A stretch of DNA of 64,000 bases from Grimontia kaedaensis (GTDB lineage: Bacteria > Pseudomonadota > Gammaproteobacteria > Enterobacterales > Vibrionaceae). This document shows, in pieces, positions 62,835 through 64,000 of this stretch. The stretch's first letter is position 1. Each line of letters starts with the position of its first letter. The notes below the pieces were generated by a model, which saw only the letters and a list, made by a program, of their open reading frames with translations, was not told where the DNA came from and searched no databases. The stretch lies in assembly GCF_023746615.1 (NCBI RefSeq), contig NZ_CP082275.1, positions 496,001 through 560,000 of the forward strand. Reading direction: 5' to 3'. The position numbers were made by a program, and so were the translations under genes.

Positions 62835-63702
62835 TAACAAATCCCCGTTTCAGGGCGCGAAATTCTGGCGTGTGCTGATCTATACCACGCTCATCGTGTT
62901 CGCGTGTATGTATCTGCTTCCTCTATTCGTGATGCTGGTGACTTCCTTTAAAGAGCTGGATGAAATCCGTCAGGGAAATATGTTGGCGTTGCCAGAGGTG
63001 TGGACGGTCGAGCCATGGAAAGCTGCGTGGGGAACAGCCTGTATCGGTCTTACCTGCGAAGGGATCAGCGGCTACTTCGGTAACTCCATCGCCATCACAG
63101 TACCTGGTGTTTTACTCTCAACCATCTTGGGTGCTTTGAATGGGTATGTGCTCACTAAGTGGCGTTTCCCAGGGCACAAATGGGTGTTCGGTTTGATGCT
63201 GTTTGGTTGCTTCATTCCCTTCCAGGTGGTGCTGGTACCTATGAGTCAGGTGCTTGGTACTCTGGGGATCGCTAATACCACACCAGGGCTGGTGATGGTG
63301 CATGTGATTTACGGTTTGGGTTTCACGACGCTGTTTTTCCGCAACTATTACGAAGCGTTTCCCAGTGAGTTGATTCGTGCCGCCATGATTGACGGGGCAG
63401 GTTTCTTCCAAATGTTCTTCCGCATTTTGCTGCCAAGCTCTGGCCCTATCATTGTGGTGACCATCATCTGGCAGTTCACCAACATCTGGAACGACTTCCT
63501 GTTTGGGGCGTCTTTTGCATCGGGCGATACTGCGCCGATCACGGTAGCCCTGAATAATCTGGTGAACTCTTCCACGGGTGTAAAGGAATACAACGTACAC
63601 ATGGCTGGTGCCATGATTGCGGCACTGCCCACCCTTTTGGTTTATGTCCTGGCCGGTCGCTATTTCGTACGCGGTCTGATGGCTGGCTCAGTAAAAGGAT
63701 AA
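62821..63702 (+). CDS. Carbohydrate ABC transporter permease 2
   Basis: MalG-type permease partner, 293 residues with about six membrane segments. The EAA loop (ELIRAAMIDGAGFFQMFFRI) is near residues 182-201. It has a short extra periplasmic segment near residue 75 with two cysteines (GTACIGLTCEG) also known in GtsC-like permeases. The ATPase gene follows after five bases. Confidence 0.94.
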   Translation: MESIDNKSPFQGAKFWRVLIYTTLIVFACMYLLPLFVMLVTSFKELDEIRQGNMLALPEVWTVEPWKAAWGTACIGLTCEGISGYFGNSIAITVPGVLLSTILGALNGYVLTKWRFPGHKWVFGLMLFGCFIPFQVVLVPMSQVLGTLGIANTTPGLVMVHVIYGLGFTTLFFRNYYEAFPSELIRAAMIDGAGFFQMFFRILLPSSGPIIVVTIIWQFTNIWNDFLFGASFASGDTAPITVALNNLVNSSTGVKEYNVHMAGAMIAALPTLLVYVLAGRYFVRGLMAGSVKG

Positions 63703-63707
63703 TGTGA

Positions 63708-64000
63708 ATGGCTTCTTTGACGCTGAATAATGTAAAAAAACGCTTTGGCCAAGTAGAGGTTTTAAAGGGCATCGATATTGCCATCGATGATGGTGATTTT
63801 CTGGTGCTGGTGGGACCGTCAGGCTGCGGTAAATCGACTTTGCTGAACATGATTGCCGGCCTCGACAGCATCAGTGATGGTGAGGTGTCTATCGGTGATG
63901 TGGTGATTAATGACCTGCACCCGGCGGACCGTGATATCGCGATGGTGTTTCAGTCCTACGCTCTCTATCCGAACATGACCGTCGGTCAGAACATCTCGTT
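63708..64000 (+). CDS. Carbohydrate ABC transporter ATP-binding protein (3' end outside window)
   Basis: The first 97 residues of a MalK/UgpC-type ATPase are visible. Walker A is GPSGCGKST at residues 36-44 and the Q-loop region is AMVFQSYALYPNMTVGQN near 77-94. The signature motif, Walker B and the C-terminal regulatory domain lie beyond the window. Same operon as the two permeases. Confidence 0.95.
   Translation, partial: MASLTLNNVKKRFGQVEVLKGIDIAIDDGDFLVLVGPSGCGKSTLLNMIAGLDSISDGEVSIGDVVINDLHPADRDIAMVFQSYALYPNMTVGQNIS

Overview
The window is chromosomal backbone DNA from a gammaproteobacterium, most likely a member of the Vibrionaceae. Gene order and protein sequences fit that family: nadB/rpoE-rseABC-lepAB-rnc-era-recO-pdxJ-acpS, barA/rlmD-relA-mazG-pyrG-eno, ygfB-ubiH-ubiI/zapA-ssrS-fau-rpiA-serA, argP/argO, ftsB-ispDF-truD-surE-pcm-nlpD-rpoS/mutS/pncC-recA-recX-alaS-csrA-tRNAs, and oadGAB-(MDR)-yqaB-yqaA-M16-gshA. 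From memory, Vibrio relatives carry lysC between alaS and csrA and luxS after gshA. Both are missing from those positions here, so a genus outside Vibrio proper (Grimontia- or Enterovibrio-like) is plausible but not proven.

Layout. 1-851 is the tail of a chemotaxis receptor. 939-11933 holds nadB and, divergently, the sigma-E regulon head (rpoE with its anti-sigma factors), then translation and secretion genes (lepA, lepB) and the rnc-era-recO-pdxJ-acpS run, whose genes overlap by one to four bases. 12002-22565 has the BarA hybrid kinase facing away from rlmD, relA, mazG, pyrG and eno. 22695-29395 has two ubiquinone hydroxylases and ygfB on the minus strand, then zapA, 6S RNA, fau, rpiA and serA. 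29494-32411 has yggE, the argP/argO pair and a YbaK-like deacylase. 32611-46186 is the long ftsB-to-rpoS stress and isoprenoid block, mutS on the opposite strand, and pncC-recA-recX-alaS. 46670-47945 is csrA followed by seven tRNA genes (Ser-Arg-Arg-Ser-Arg-Arg-Arg). 48383-51591 is a sodium-pumping oxaloacetate decarboxylase operon. 51695-58863 has an oxidoreductase, yqaB, yqaA, an M16 lipoprotein protease, gshA and a lytic-transglycosylase-like lipoprotein. 59471-64000 is an accessory-looking sugar module: a LacI regulator followed by a CUT1-type ABC importer cut off by the window end.

The genes are mostly housekeeping, with a strong theme of global regulation: sigma-E, BarA, RelA, 6S RNA, RpoS, LexA control of recA, and CsrA. 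Cis-signals readable directly include a sigma-E-type promoter before rpoE, an SOS box that exactly fills the recA promoter spacer, a consensus-like promoter with a G+C-rich discriminator before the tRNA cluster, and many intrinsic terminators.

I found no prophage, CRISPR array, intact insertion sequence or clearly new defence or biosynthetic system. The points most worth checking are the apparent CTG start of recX inside the recA stop codon, the GGA-rich leader of csrA that occupies the usual lysC position, the tRNA cluster with a repeated Ser-Arg-Arg unit and compensated acceptor-stem variants, the C-rich/G-poor tract after the tRNAs, and two palindromes before oadG.
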